Part shown: piece after piece, positions 6,603 through 15,580 of the stretch
How the letters are laid out: every line of letters starts with the position of its first letter
Position numbering within the stretch: position 1 is the first letter of the stretch
NCBI GenBank assembly: GCA_000974665.1
Contig: BBSY01000003.1
Location: 1 to 64,000 of the forward strand
DNA: 64,000 nt
Direction: 5' to 3'
Source: an alpha proteobacterium U9-1i
GTDB lineage: Bacteria; Pseudomonadota; Alphaproteobacteria; Caulobacterales; Aquidulcibacteraceae
The notes under the pieces: model-generated
Seen by the model: the letters and a program-made list of their open reading frames with translations, nothing else
What the model was told of the DNA's origin: nothing
The model's database searches: none
Program-made: the position numbers and the translations under genes

Positions 6603-9068
6603 TCAGAACGCGTAGCTCAATCGCGCATACACAAACCGTCCGTTGAAGCCGTACGGAGAGTATTGCGGGAAGCCGACGGAGCCTGTCGCACCGTTGATCG
6701 TGGCCGGCGTGAAGTTTGGATATTCGTCCGTGGCGTTTTCCACGCCGAGCGCCACCGAAAGGCCTTGCTCGAACGCGTAGCGGCCTTCGAGGTCAATGAG
6801 CGTCGCCGAACCGGTGGAATAGTCCAGCGCGGGCGCGTTGTTGGCGACGAGCACGCTGTCGTAATAGGTCGCTTTGGCCTGCGCGCTCCAGCCGCCCAAT
6901 TGCCAATCGACGCTACCCGTCACCTTGGTGGAAGGCGTGCCTTCTTCAAAAGCGAGGATGTTGGAGCGATCGAACAAGAAGAACGGCGATGTTGGGATAC
7001 CGATGTTCGGCTGCTCGGGAATTCTATCGATGGACGTTTCGTTGAAGTTCCCCGCAAGTGTGAAGTCAAACCGGCCAGCGCTGTCAGTTGGCAGGCGATA
7101 ACGGCCGACGACGTCAATGCCAGTGGTGGTGCTGTCCAAGCCGTTGAGGAAGAAGCGCGCCGCGCTCACGCCAAACGGCGCCAGCAGGGCGACAACCGCG
7201 TTGGTGGTCGCGGCCGACTGACTTGGCCGCGTGGTGCCCAAGTTTTCGGAATAGATGATGCGGTCTGACACTTCGATCTGGTACGCATCGACCGTCAGCT
7301 CAAATCCGCCACCGCGGAACACAGCGCCGACCGAGTAATTTACCGACGTTTCGGGCTCCAACGGTTGCGCGCCAAGCGTGATCGCCACCGGATCCTCGAC
7401 GCGGAAGGTGCCGGCTTCGATGAGGCTGGTGACGGGTACGCCGCCGATGAGCTGGGTGACGAGGTTGGTCGAGGTGTAGCTGAAATATTGCTGCTGCAGC
7501 GCCGGCGCATGGAAGCCGTTCGAGACGGCGCCGCGCAGGGCGAAATTGTCGTTGAAGTCGTAGCGGGCCGAGAGCTTGCCCGTCACTTGCGATCCGAAAT
7601 CGGAGTAATTTTCATAGCGACCGGCGACGCCCATTGTGAACCCGCTCGTCAGCTCGCCTTCAAGGTCGGCGTAAGCGGACCAATTGTTGCGCTCTTCGCT
7701 GACTTCGTTGCGCGGCGCAAAGCCGGGGAAGCCTTGGGAGCCGAGCGCGCCGCCCGCGCCGCCATCGCCATACGAGGCGACTTCGCCGGCATCGATCGTG
7801 AATTCCTCGGTCCGATATTCTAGGCCGAAGGCGAGGTTGATGGGGGCAGCGAAGCCCCATTCGAGCGGACGTACGCCATCGATGCTCAATGTCAGCTGAT
7901 TGTAGCCGAGGCCGCCCGCGTCGAACGACGTTGGCGACGCCGCTCCGTAAGAGCGGTTCAGCGAGTTGTTGACCGTGTAGTCGAGTTGGTTGCCGCCATA
8001 GCCAAGCGCGAAATCCCAATCGACGCCGCCGGCTTCGCCGCGGACGCCGCCGTAAAGATTGTAGTCGAAGATTTCTGTCGCGATGCGCGGCGTGAAGCCG
8101 TTCGGATAGATCGACGCGACATTGCGTGCGTCGTTAAAGGGGCGCGCCGTCGCGCCGGATTCGGTGTCTTTGTCTTGGATGCCGCCGAATGCGTAAAGCT
8201 CCCAGCCTCCACCAAGTCCTACAGCGCTGTTGACATAAAAGGATCGGGCCTCGACTTCGGGATCGCCAAACCGCGCGAGCACCGTGTTCGATGAGCCGCC
8301 GTTGACGGCGGACGGCGCGGCGTAGTCCGAACGGTTCGTTGGTGAGCGTTGTTGGATTTCCGCCGAAACCGTGAGGAAGCCGTCATCGGTGAGCGGCATG
8401 CCTACCCAGCCGGCGAGCGATGTTTGCTCGCCGTCCCGGCGCTCGTGGGAACCGCGTGCGGTGTCGAACTCAGTGTCGAAGAAGCCGTGGCTCACCGTGA
8501 CGGCGCCGCCTTCGTCGGCTTCGCGGAGGCGAAGGTTTACAACGCCCGCGATGGCGTCGGAGCCATACTGGGCTGACGCGCCATCGCGCAGCACTTCGAC
8601 GGAGCCGAGCGCTACCGATGGGATAGTGTTGAGGTCGAACGCCGTCGAACCGCGGCCGAGCGCGCTGTTGACGTTGACGAGCGCGCCGACGTGCCCGCGT
8701 TGGCCATTGATCAGCACCAAAGTTTGATCTGGCGGCAAGCCGCGCAATGTTGCGGGACGGGCGTGATCGGAGCCGTCGGAAATAGCCGGGCGCGGAAAGC
8801 TGAGTGAGGGAACGGCTTCCGCCAACGCCTTGGCGGTTTCTGTACCGGCGCCGTCGCGCGTCAGCGCTTCGGCGGAAATCACATCGACCGGCGCGATCGT
8901 GTCGAGGCGCGTGCGCCCCGCGGTGCGCGTGCCGGTCACGACGATTTCTTCGCCCGTGGCTTCGGCGGATGCAGACTGAGAATCTTGCGCCATCGCGGGC
9001 GCCGCCGCGGCAAGCGCTAGGACGGAAACAAATGCCGTGAGTACTTGGCGGTGCGTTTGCTTCTTCAC
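6603..9068 (-). CDS. TonB-dependent outer-membrane receptor
   Basis: An 821-residue outer-membrane transporter that imports a large substrate using TonB/ExbBD energy. It has a Sec signal peptide (to about AMAQ-D at residue 28), a TonB-box-like EEIVVTGTR at ~40-48, a plug domain (LRGLPPDQTLVLINGQRGHVG, then GSVEVLRDGASAQYGSDAIAGVVN), and a 22-strand-type barrel ending in the classical aromatic C-terminus YARLSYAF. The IVVTGTR start and the plug wording match the large sugar/peptide-type receptor group of Caulobacterales, but the substrate cannot be read from sequence. It is isolated, with about 270 bp of apparently empty sequence upstream (9069-9340) before the next gene. Confidence 0.95.
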   Translation of the reverse strand: MKKQTHRQVLTAFVSVLALAAAAPAMAQDSQSASAEATGEEIVVTGTRTAGRTRLDTIAPVDVISAEALTRDGAGTETAKALAEAVPSLSFPRPAISDGSDHARPATLRGLPPDQTLVLINGQRGHVGALVNVNSALGRGSTAFDLNTIPSVALGSVEVLRDGASAQYGSDAIAGVVNLRLREADEGGAVTVSHGFFDTEFDTARGSHERRDGEQTSLAGWVGMPLTDDGFLTVSAEIQQRSPTNRSDYAAPSAVNGGSSNTVLARFGDPEVEARSFYVNSAVGLGGGWELYAFGGIQDKDTESGATARPFNDARNVASIYPNGFTPRIATEIFDYNLYGGVRGEAGGVDWDFALGYGGNQLDYTVNNSLNRSYGAASPTSFDAGGLGYNQLTLSIDGVRPLEWGFAAPINLAFGLEYRTEEFTIDAGEVASYGDGGAGGALGSQGFPGFAPRNEVSEERNNWSAYADLEGELTSGFTMGVAGRYENYSDFGSQVTGKLSARYDFNDNFALRGAVSNGFHAPALQQQYFSYTSTNLVTQLIGGVPVTSLIEAGTFRVEDPVAITLGAQPLEPETSVNYSVGAVFRGGGFELTVDAYQIEVSDRIIYSENLGTTRPSQSAATTNAVVALLAPFGVSAARFFLNGLDSTTTGIDVVGRYRLPTDSAGRFDFTLAGNFNETSIDRIPEQPNIGIPTSPFFLFDRSNILAFEEGTPSTKVTGSVDWQLGGWSAQAKATYYDSVLVANNAPALDYSTGSATLIDLEGRYAFEQGLSVALGVENATDEYPNFTPATINGATGSVGFPQYSPYGFNGRFVYARLSYAF

Positions 9069-9340
9069 TTGGTGTCCCCTGGTGTTTGCGCCTCGGCGTT
9101 TCCAACGCCCGCATGACGATGCGGCATTGTCCCCGCAGGCGTCCCGACCACTGGAAAGCCACGTTGTGGAGAGCGCAAGCGAATTGCGTGTTTCGCTGTG
9201 TAGGTTGACGCTAAAGCGTGTCTAACGCGCGTATTTGCTCGCCCGAGAGGAGAATGCTTGGCGCCTCGAGCGCGCGTTCACGGTGAATCTTGCGCGCGTT
9301 CCACTACCGTTGCAGCACGCATCACCGCGCGACACACCAC

Positions 9341-9730
9341 TCACGCTCGACGCCATGGAAACAGCGCGCGCAGTTTTTCGTCGCGCAACCAGAGGCCGCC
9401 CCACATGAACAAGCCGAGATAGAGACTGAACAGAATGTGGCTGTAGAGCGGGCTGTCGGCGCGGATGTGCGTCGCCATCGCCCCACCGAGCAGGCCCATG
9501 AACAGCACGGCGCCAAACACGCTTGTTCGCGGGATGAGGTAGAGCACGACGCAGGTCAGTTCGATGACACCTATCCGAAACGCCCACCCGTGCGGCCAAC
9601 CCAGCTGCGCCATCGTGTCTTCGGCGATAGGCATGCCCAGCAGCTTCGGCGCGACCGACGCGCCGAGAATGAAAATTGCGAACAACGCGGAGAGCACGCG
9701 CCCGGCCCAGACGCTGACTGAAGCTTTCAT
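9341..9730 (-). CDS. DoxX-like small membrane protein
   Basis: A 129-residue integral membrane protein with four hydrophobic helices. The helix 1/loop pattern GRVLSALFAIFILGASVAPK, then PHGWAFRIGVIELTCVVLYL and PRTSVFGAVLFMGLLGGAMATHI, is typical of the DoxX_2 (DoxX-like) family. Family members are linked to quinone or redox functions only loosely, so no reaction is assigned. The ATG sits at 9730, with a GGGAGACG-type site just upstream on the minus strand. The gene is monocistronic as far as visible. Confidence 0.8.
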   Translation of the reverse strand: MKASVSVWAGRVLSALFAIFILGASVAPKLLGMPIAEDTMAQLGWPHGWAFRIGVIELTCVVLYLIPRTSVFGAVLFMGLLGGAMATHIRADSPLYSHILFSLYLGLFMWGGLWLRDEKLRALFPWRRA

Positions 9731-10073
9731 GATGACGTCTCCCTAGATCGTTCGCGCACAAAGGACGGATCGCTGACGTCATTCCCGACATGCGAGGGCG
9801 AAAAGCGGAACGAAGGAGGGTTGAGGGAAGCGCAGCTCGCCCGAACGCCATCGCGACAGGTCTGCGACCCACGATGTGGCGTTCTGTAATGGCTGCAACG
9901 CTTACCGTAGGCCGTTATACCCGCAGCGGGCGAATTTTTTTTCCTCCGCTTAGTCGTTGAACCGCTTGCGTATTCTTGTACCGCTGCGCGATGCGCGCCT
10001 TTCGGATGGTTAATGTTCGGTTGACAAATTTTATCTCCAGTTAAAACCTCCGCCTGTTTTGTGCGGGGGCCCA
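9731..10073 (+). promoter_or_regulatory. Intergenic region with possible promoter for the 10-15 kb operon
   Basis: A 343-bp gap, clearly AT-richer near its right end. TTGACA at 10021-10026 is a perfect -35 hexamer; the best -10-like word (TTAAAA, 10041-10046) is too close for a strong sigma-70 promoter, so the assignment is tentative. No gene or repeat is seen in the rest. Confidence 0.35.
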
Positions 10074-10724
10074 ATGCTAAGGTTGAATAGTTCGGCGCGT
10101 CGCGCCGTCGTGGCGTCGTTTATTGTAGGCATCGCAGCCTGCGCCAGTGCGCCGCCAGCGGCGCCAAATCAGTCTGGTGCGGCAGTTTCGACGATCGATC
10201 CCGGTACGCGCGGCGCTGTCGCCGGCGTCGGCATCGAAAGCCAAGACATCGTTTCGATGACAGATCAGATGATGCGCGACATGCTCGCGACGCCGACGTT
10301 GGCAGGGCGAGCGACGCCTCCGCGGATCATTCTCGACGCCGAGTATTTCGTGAATGAATCCACGCAGCGCATCAACAAGAACATGATCACGGATCGGCTG
10401 CGCGTAAATTTGAACCGCGCTTCCGCGGGACGCATGGCGTTTGTCTCGCGTGAGAACGCCGCGATGATCGCCCAGGAGCGCGAGCTGCGTCGCGAAGGCG
10501 TAGTCGACACCGGCACCACGGGCATGACGCGCGCGCAAGCCAGCGGCGATTTTCGTCTCACCGGCCGCATCACGTCGCTCGATTCCATGCAGCAAAGCAC
10601 CGGCATGGTGAGCCGCTACAACCAGATCACGTTCGAGATGCTCGACACCGAAACCGGCATCATCGTTTGGAGCGGACAATACGAGTTCCGGCGCGAAGCC
10701 GCCGATGACGTGGTTTATCGCTGA
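10074..10724 (+). CDS. LpoB-like outer-membrane lipoprotein (penicillin-binding protein activator family)
   Basis: A 216-residue lipoprotein: basic start, hydrophobic helix, lipobox GIAAC, then a Pro/Ala linker. The folded part has family traits of LpoB: QDIVSMTDQMMRDML, then PPRIILDAEYFVNESTQRINKNMITDRLRVNL, MAFVSRENAAMIAQERELRR, FRLTGRITSLD and a terminal FEMLDTETGIIVWSGQYEFRR. E. coli LpoB spans the periplasm to activate PBP1b. Whether this protein does the same is inference. The ATG at 10074 is preferred over an upstream in-frame TTG because it puts the signal peptide at the start. It is the first gene of a six-gene run with short spacings, next to COG3014- and YcfL-like genes, a context known for lpoB homologues. 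Confidence 0.82.
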   Translation: MLRLNSSARRAVVASFIVGIAACASAPPAAPNQSGAAVSTIDPGTRGAVAGVGIESQDIVSMTDQMMRDMLATPTLAGRATPPRIILDAEYFVNESTQRINKNMITDRLRVNLNRASAGRMAFVSRENAAMIAQERELRREGVVDTGTTGMTRAQASGDFRLTGRITSLDSMQQSTGMVSRYNQITFEMLDTETGIIVWSGQYEFRREAADDVVYR

Positions 10725-10754
10725 GGCGAACTCTGAACTCTGGGGAGAGGGCTC

Positions 10755-12614
10755 ATGACCAAGCGGATTCTATCATTCCTGTGCGCGGCGTCGGTGTTGG
10801 CGCTTTCCGTGCCGACCGATGCAAACGCTCAACGCCGCGCCCGGCCGCCAAGCGAAGAACAGATCGTCGCGTATCTCGCCGATAAGCCGCCGGAACTGCA
10901 CGCACAATTCCGCACCTACATGACGGAGGGCGAGCGCAACGCGGTTTTGAATCTTACGCGCACCGGGCTCGCGGCGATGGAGATGGGCGCGGACGCCGTG
11001 GCTGCGTCGGCATTTGATCAGGCTCTGGAGCGGATCGAGGCGATCTACGCCGACAACGAAGCAGCGACACGTGCGCGTTCAAACTTCGTGCGCGAGGCCA
11101 CCAAGGATTTCAAAGGCGAGCCCTACGAGAGGGCCATGACCTATTACTATCGCGGCCTGCTCTATCTGCGGGCCGGCGACTATGAGAACGCGCGCGCCAG
11201 TTTCGAAGGCGGGCAATTGCAGGATACGTACGCCGAGGACACGACCTATCAGAACGATTTTGCGATGCTCTCGGTGCTGTCAGGCTGGTCCAGCCAATGC
11301 CTCGGCGCAACAAGTCTTGCGGAAGAATCTTACAACGAAGCGCGCGAAGCATTGTCCACCACCGGTCGTGAGGCGTTCGCGATGCCGGGGCCAGAGGATC
11401 GCGTGCTGCTCGTGGCCGATCTTGGCGTGGGTCCGATCAAGACGTCTGACGGGCAATATCAGGAAAACCTACGGTTCCAGCCGGCAACGAATTTTACAGA
11501 GCGCCGGGTTTTGTTCTCTTCGCCCGAGGTCGATGGTGCGATCGCCTCTGCGGCGCGCACTGCTCAGGCTGACCTAGTGGCGGCGCAGGCCGCGTACGAT
11601 GCAGCTCAAGCGGAGCTTGCCGCACGCACGTCTGTCGCTGAATCAGCGGAAGCGGCGGCCGTCGCCGCGGCCGCAGCAAGTGCGCCGCCGCCTGCGGTGG
11701 TCGATCCGGCGCTTGCGGTGCAAGCAGCTGCCACCGCGACGGATGCCGGCGCGGTGGAGGAGGCGGCGCCTGCCCCGGCGCCGACCCCGGCTGCGGTTTC
11801 GCCGGAGCTTATTCGCCAAGCCGCGCAAGCGCGCGCCAGCGCCGACACGGCCGCGGCGGATCTCGCCACGGCGCGTGAAGCTGCAAATGCGGCGCAAGCG
11901 ACGCTGACTGCGAAGCAAGAAGTCGCTCAGGGCGCAAATGCGTTGGTGGCGTCGATCGGCTTGAACATGGATGCGCTGCCTGCGGCGGCACCTGCCGAGG
12001 GCGCGGCTACGGTAGACACAGCCATCGCTGCGGCCGTGGTTGATGCGCCAAGCGCCGCGTTGGCGCCGCTTACAGGACAGCGCGCCGAAAACCTGTTCTG
12101 GCAAGCCTCGACGCGCGGCGGACGCGCGATTGACGGCATCCTGGCGGGCAAGGCTGAGTTCAAGGCCAACGCCACGCAACTCGCGGACACCACAAGCCAG
12201 CTTTCGAGTGTCGCGATCCAGACGGCGAACTCGATGATGACGCAGGCGCAAAGCATGATGGCGCAGGGCTACAATGTCGATATGGGCGGGGCGAACGCAG
12301 CCGCTGGCATCGGTCTTGGCTTGATGGCGTTCAGCCTGGCTTCGCGCGCGGTCGCGGCCGCAACTACACCGCAAGCCGACATTCGGTATTGGGACAATCT
12401 ACCCGCTGAGGTGCATCTCTCGTTCGCGCCGAGCGGCAGCGCGTTCCGCGCGAGCTTCGTCGATGAGGCGGGCGCATCCGTGCGAACGGTTCCGGCCAAC
12501 GTGGTGATGGATTCACAAAATCGCTGCGGCGTTGCCTGGGTGCGTTCGCAGCCGGGCGGCACTCTGGCGCCGGCTGCGCCGAACTCGGCGCACGGCGAAC
12601 GTCGTCGGCGTTAA
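10755..12614 (+). CDS. COG3014-like exported TPR-type protein with Ala-rich coiled-coil insert
   Basis: A 619-residue exported protein with signal peptide (cleavage near DANAQ). Residues ~100-200 are helical and TPR-like (YERAMTYYYRGLLYLRAGDYENARASFEGG), the part resembling COG3014 proteins found next to LpoB homologues. Residues ~250-410 are an unusual Ala-rich coiled-coil region in which a pattern near QADLVAAQAAYDAAQAELAA recurs about 100 residues later (ADLATAREAANAAQATL), separated by a Pro/Ala linker. The C-terminal ~150 residues regain complexity (RYWDNLPAEVHLSFAP). A role as periplasmic scaffold is inference. It begins 30 bp after the LpoB-like gene with GGGGAGAGG upstream. Confidence 0.75.
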   Translation: MTKRILSFLCAASVLALSVPTDANAQRRARPPSEEQIVAYLADKPPELHAQFRTYMTEGERNAVLNLTRTGLAAMEMGADAVAASAFDQALERIEAIYADNEAATRARSNFVREATKDFKGEPYERAMTYYYRGLLYLRAGDYENARASFEGGQLQDTYAEDTTYQNDFAMLSVLSGWSSQCLGATSLAEESYNEAREALSTTGREAFAMPGPEDRVLLVADLGVGPIKTSDGQYQENLRFQPATNFTERRVLFSSPEVDGAIASAARTAQADLVAAQAAYDAAQAELAARTSVAESAEAAAVAAAAASAPPPAVVDPALAVQAAATATDAGAVEEAAPAPAPTPAAVSPELIRQAAQARASADTAAADLATAREAANAAQATLTAKQEVAQGANALVASIGLNMDALPAAAPAEGAATVDTAIAAAVVDAPSAALAPLTGQRAENLFWQASTRGGRAIDGILAGKAEFKANATQLADTTSQLSSVAIQTANSMMTQAQSMMAQGYNVDMGGANAAAGIGLGLMAFSLASRAVAAATTPQADIRYWDNLPAEVHLSFAPSGSAFRASFVDEAGASVRTVPANVVMDSQNRCGVAWVRSQPGGTLAPAAPNSAHGERRRR

Positions 12615-12629
12615 GGCAAGAGGTTCTCA

Positions 12630-13112
12630 ATGGCGTTGTTCCGAACAGCTCTCGTCGGCTTGGTGTTTCTGGCTTCCGGGTGTGCGTCTCAACCCGGCCA
12701 GCCGGTGGGACGGACAGTCACGTGCGATGCAAGCGCGCTGCGCAATGCAAGCTTGCCGCCGGGCCCCGCGCTTGAAGCGCAATTGCCTGGCACCTTCACG
12801 CCGATCCCGCTCAATCAAGTCACAATGCTTGAGCCTGGAATGGCGCGCTGGCTCATGGTGCAGACCGTTGGCGCGACGCGCACGCCCACCAACACGGTGC
12901 AAGTCGTCGCCCGTGTTGTGAACTGCACCGACCAAACCGTGCAGATCGAGGGGCGCACGCATTTCCTAACCAGCGACCAAATGGCGACGGAGCCGGTGTC
13001 GGCGTGGAAACGCGTGATCATCCCGCCGCGCTCGATCGGCTCCTACCAAGAGATGTCCGTCGATGCGACGCGGGTTGGAAATTATCTGATCGAGTTGCGC
13101 GAGGGCCGGTAA
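12630..13112 (+). CDS. YcfL-like (DUF1425-type) lipoprotein
   Basis: A 160-residue protein with a lipoprotein signal (LVFLASGCAS). The mature domain is a single beta-rich unit with QVVARVVNCTDQTVQIEGRTHFL, then WKRVIIPPRSIGSYQEMSVDA and a C-terminal YLIELREG. That order matches YcfL/DUF1425, which in enterobacteria is encoded directly beside lpoB. The family role is unknown. The second Cys (NCTD) could pair with the Cys near residue 31. It starts 15 bp after the preceding gene. Confidence 0.7.
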   Translation: MALFRTALVGLVFLASGCASQPGQPVGRTVTCDASALRNASLPPGPALEAQLPGTFTPIPLNQVTMLEPGMARWLMVQTVGATRTPTNTVQVVARVVNCTDQTVQIEGRTHFLTSDQMATEPVSAWKRVIIPPRSIGSYQEMSVDATRVGNYLIELREGR

Positions 13113-13124
13113 GAGGAGGCATCG

Positions 13125-14321
13125 ATGCCGCGTGTCCACTGGCGAACGTTAGGCGTTGTGGCTTGCGCTGCAATGTTGGCGGCGGCGACGGTGCAAATGT
13201 CGGCGGCGCAGACGCAGACAAACGCCGTGCCGTCCGCGCTAAGCCCTGTGCCGCCGATGCTGCAGCCCACGGGGCCGGCCAACAACGGTTTGCAAGACGC
13301 ATTGCGTTTTAATCCGAACGCCGTGCCTGCGCCGAGCGGCCCAACAATCGGCCCTGCTACAACGTCGGTTTCGCGGCAGGCTCCGCCGATCAATCAACCG
13401 ATGTCTCGGCCGATGACAGAGGAAGAGGTTGCAGCGGGCCAGCGCGTGGTTGGATTTTCGGGCTCTGGCGCGAACATGAGTCAGGGATTGTCGCTGGATC
13501 GCGCACGTCAGGCCGAAGACGCCGTGGATGCGATCGATGATGCGGCGGGTTCGGGTTTCATGACCGGCCACGCGGCGCAAACGGCGGTAGGGCTTGAGGC
13601 AGAAGCTGCCTCCGAGCTTGGCCGCGCGTCGCGGATGTCCGTCGCCAGTGACGTGCTTGGCCGTGTCGGTACAACTCTTTCGGTCGGCAGCGTCGGGGTC
13701 GATGTCGTGCAGGGCGAGTACGCCAACGCGGCTCAAACCGTTACCGAAGAGGCCATCGATCGCGGCGGTTGCGCGGCAATGGGGGGCAACCCGGCTTTGT
13801 GCGGCGCGTGGAGCGCGGGGCTCAGTGTTGGTCAGATCATTCGCGAGAACGTCACCATCAATGGCGCCACGCTTCAGGATCACGTCACCGATTTCTGGGC
13901 ATGGGCGCTGTTGCCGTCCGATGCAGCAATCATGGAGGAAGCTGAAGCGCGGCAGCGCGCCTACGACGCCGAGCGCGCGAGTATGCGTGCGCAAGCGCAG
14001 GGCGAGTATAGCGCCGTCGCCAGCTCGTTGCAGCAACAGCAGGCGGCGCACGACGCCGAGCAGGCGGCTTTGGCCGCGCAGCGCCAAGCCGCTGCCAGTC
14101 AGCAGGCGCAATCGAGCGGCGGCGGATCTGGGTTTATGGATTTCCTGGGCACGGTTGCCGCCACGACGCTTCAAATCGGCGGCGCCGCCGCGCAGAGTCC
14201 GATGCCGTCGGCGAATGATTCAAGCGGCGCGCAATGTACGCCCCGCACCTTCAATACACACGATACATGTCATCCCAACCATGACGAAGACTCTCATCCT
14301 GGCGGATGTCATTGCGGGTGA
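13125..14321 (+). CDS. Unknown exported protein with Gln-rich coiled coil and Cys/His-rich tail
   Basis: A 398-residue protein not recognised as any known family. It has a signal peptide (to about MSAAQ), a Pro/Asn-rich linker, and a central region with small hydrophobic residues (VGTTLSVGSVGVDVVQGEYA, later RGGCAAMGGNPALCGAW with two Cys). A long Ala/Gln/Glu coiled coil covers roughly residues 270-335. The last ~28 residues are striking for their Cys and His content (CTPRTFNTHDTCHPNHDEDS, then GGCHCG), suggesting metal binding or disulfides. It sits fourth in the operon, 12 bp after the YcfL-like gene. It may be a structural partner of the LpoB-like proteins. Confidence 0.7.
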   Translation: MPRVHWRTLGVVACAAMLAAATVQMSAAQTQTNAVPSALSPVPPMLQPTGPANNGLQDALRFNPNAVPAPSGPTIGPATTSVSRQAPPINQPMSRPMTEEEVAAGQRVVGFSGSGANMSQGLSLDRARQAEDAVDAIDDAAGSGFMTGHAAQTAVGLEAEAASELGRASRMSVASDVLGRVGTTLSVGSVGVDVVQGEYANAAQTVTEEAIDRGGCAAMGGNPALCGAWSAGLSVGQIIRENVTINGATLQDHVTDFWAWALLPSDAAIMEEAEARQRAYDAERASMRAQAQGEYSAVASSLQQQQAAHDAEQAALAAQRQAAASQQAQSSGGGSGFMDFLGTVAATTLQIGGAAAQSPMPSANDSSGAQCTPRTFNTHDTCHPNHDEDSHPGGCHCG

Positions 14322-14335
14322 GTTTGGAGGTTTGC

Positions 14336-14662
14336 ATGCGGACGCTGTTGGTCAGCCTTCTCGCCGCTGGATTTGCGAGCGCAGCGGGCGCGGAAGAGTA
14401 TCGGCCAGGCTTTTCACAAGCAGCGGAGGCGGTGTCCGAGCAGCGCGCCGTGGCGACGCGCACGCAGCTGGAGCGCGGCATGGCGCGGACTTGGGCGGGC
14501 GAGCCGTTCGCGCTCGAGAACCCCGTTTTTCCGGCCTACATGACCGAACCAGCGGAAGAGCGCTGGGCTCAGGGCTGGGCTGACATACAAGCTGTTCAAC
14601 GCGCCCGCTACGAGGACGCGCGCGAGCGTGTGCTGTTTGGTTCGCACTCACGTCGGAGATAA
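14336..14662 (+). CDS. Small exported protein, unknown
   Basis: A 108-residue protein with a Sec signal peptide (MRTLLVSLLAAGFASAAGAE). The mature part is helical and charged (EAVSEQRAVATRTQLERGMA), with an aromatic middle (PVFPAYMTEPAEERWAQGW) and an Arg-rich end. The start at 14336 is set by TTTGGAGG six to eight bases upstream. It is the fifth gene of the operon, between two unknown exported proteins. No family is recognised. Confidence 0.65.
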   Translation: MRTLLVSLLAAGFASAAGAEEYRPGFSQAAEAVSEQRAVATRTQLERGMARTWAGEPFALENPVFPAYMTEPAEERWAQGWADIQAVQRARYEDARERVLFGSHSRRR

Positions 14663-14666
14663 AAGT

Positions 14667-15515
14667 ATGACGGGAATTCGCGCGGCGTTGTTGGGCGCCC
14701 TTGTGGCGACGCTCACAGCCTTCATTCCCGGAATTGCCACGGCGCAATATCGCGAAGGCGTGCCCGGGGTGATCCCGCAAGCGCCGGAGGCCGATCCGGA
14801 CGCAGGCGCCAACGCTATCTTGGCGCGCTTCGCGAATTGGAACCGGACAGCCGGCCGGCCGAAAATCATGGTGTTCTGGAACCGCGTGCTGACAGACGAG
14901 ACGACCACGCGCGAAATTGAGCGCGTCGTCGAAACTGAAGACACCCGGAGCGGGACGTCAATCGTAAGCGAGACGACGAGCACGCAGTTTGGTGAGGCGT
15001 CGCAGAGCAACGAAGAGAATATCGGCCAGCGGCGCAGCGAACGGGTCACGAGCGCTGAAGCGGTGACCGGAGGGCGCTATACAGAGATGGACCCCGCCGC
15101 TGAGCGCTTGTTGGAAACCACGTTCGCCAATCTTTTCTTGCAGGCGGGCGCGCGGGTTATCGACCGCGACGCGCTGCTGCGACGCAGCTCTGTAGGCGTG
15201 AGCGCCGCCGACCGATCCGATCTTCAGTTCATCGAATCGAAGGCGCTGAATGAGGGCGTGGTCTATCTCATCCAAGTGTTGCCCGATCCGAGCACGACGA
15301 GCCCAACGGGCATGGCTTTCTCGGTTAGCATTCGTCACTTACCCACCTCTTCATTGACTGCCCAGTTCCTCACGTCGGGAAATCCACCGCCCGCGCGGGC
15401 GCGCTTTGTCGCCGGCGAGCGTGGATTTGAGCGCGTTACGATCAATCGGGCGACGCCCGAGCGCGTTGCGGCGCAGGTGGCGATAGAGGCCATGGAGCGG
15501 CTGGCGCAACGCTAG
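14667..15515 (+). CDS. Exported CsgG/LpoB-fold-like protein, unknown
   Basis: A 282-residue exported protein with signal peptide (cleavage near GIATAQ). After a ~30-residue linker comes GRPKIMVFWNRVLTDETTTR, then LLETTFANLFLQAGARVIDRDALLRR and VVYLIQVLPDPSTT. This is the strand-helix order used by CsgG/LpoB-type domains (an extracted 'regulated factor, then highly variable dimer' pattern), so it may be a second, diverged member of that fold in the same operon. No lipobox is visible, unlike the first gene. It starts 4 bp after the preceding stop and ends the six-gene run. The assignment of fold is inference. Confidence 0.65.
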   Translation: MTGIRAALLGALVATLTAFIPGIATAQYREGVPGVIPQAPEADPDAGANAILARFANWNRTAGRPKIMVFWNRVLTDETTTREIERVVETEDTRSGTSIVSETTSTQFGEASQSNEENIGQRRSERVTSAEAVTGGRYTEMDPAAERLLETTFANLFLQAGARVIDRDALLRRSSVGVSAADRSDLQFIESKALNEGVVYLIQVLPDPSTTSPTGMAFSVSIRHLPTSSLTAQFLTSGNPPPARARFVAGERGFERVTINRATPERVAAQVAIEAMERLAQR

Positions 15516-15580
15516 TTCGTGATCGCGCGTTCGTACGTCGTTCATGGACGCGCCAAAGCGCACGCCCAGCGAGGCGGCTA

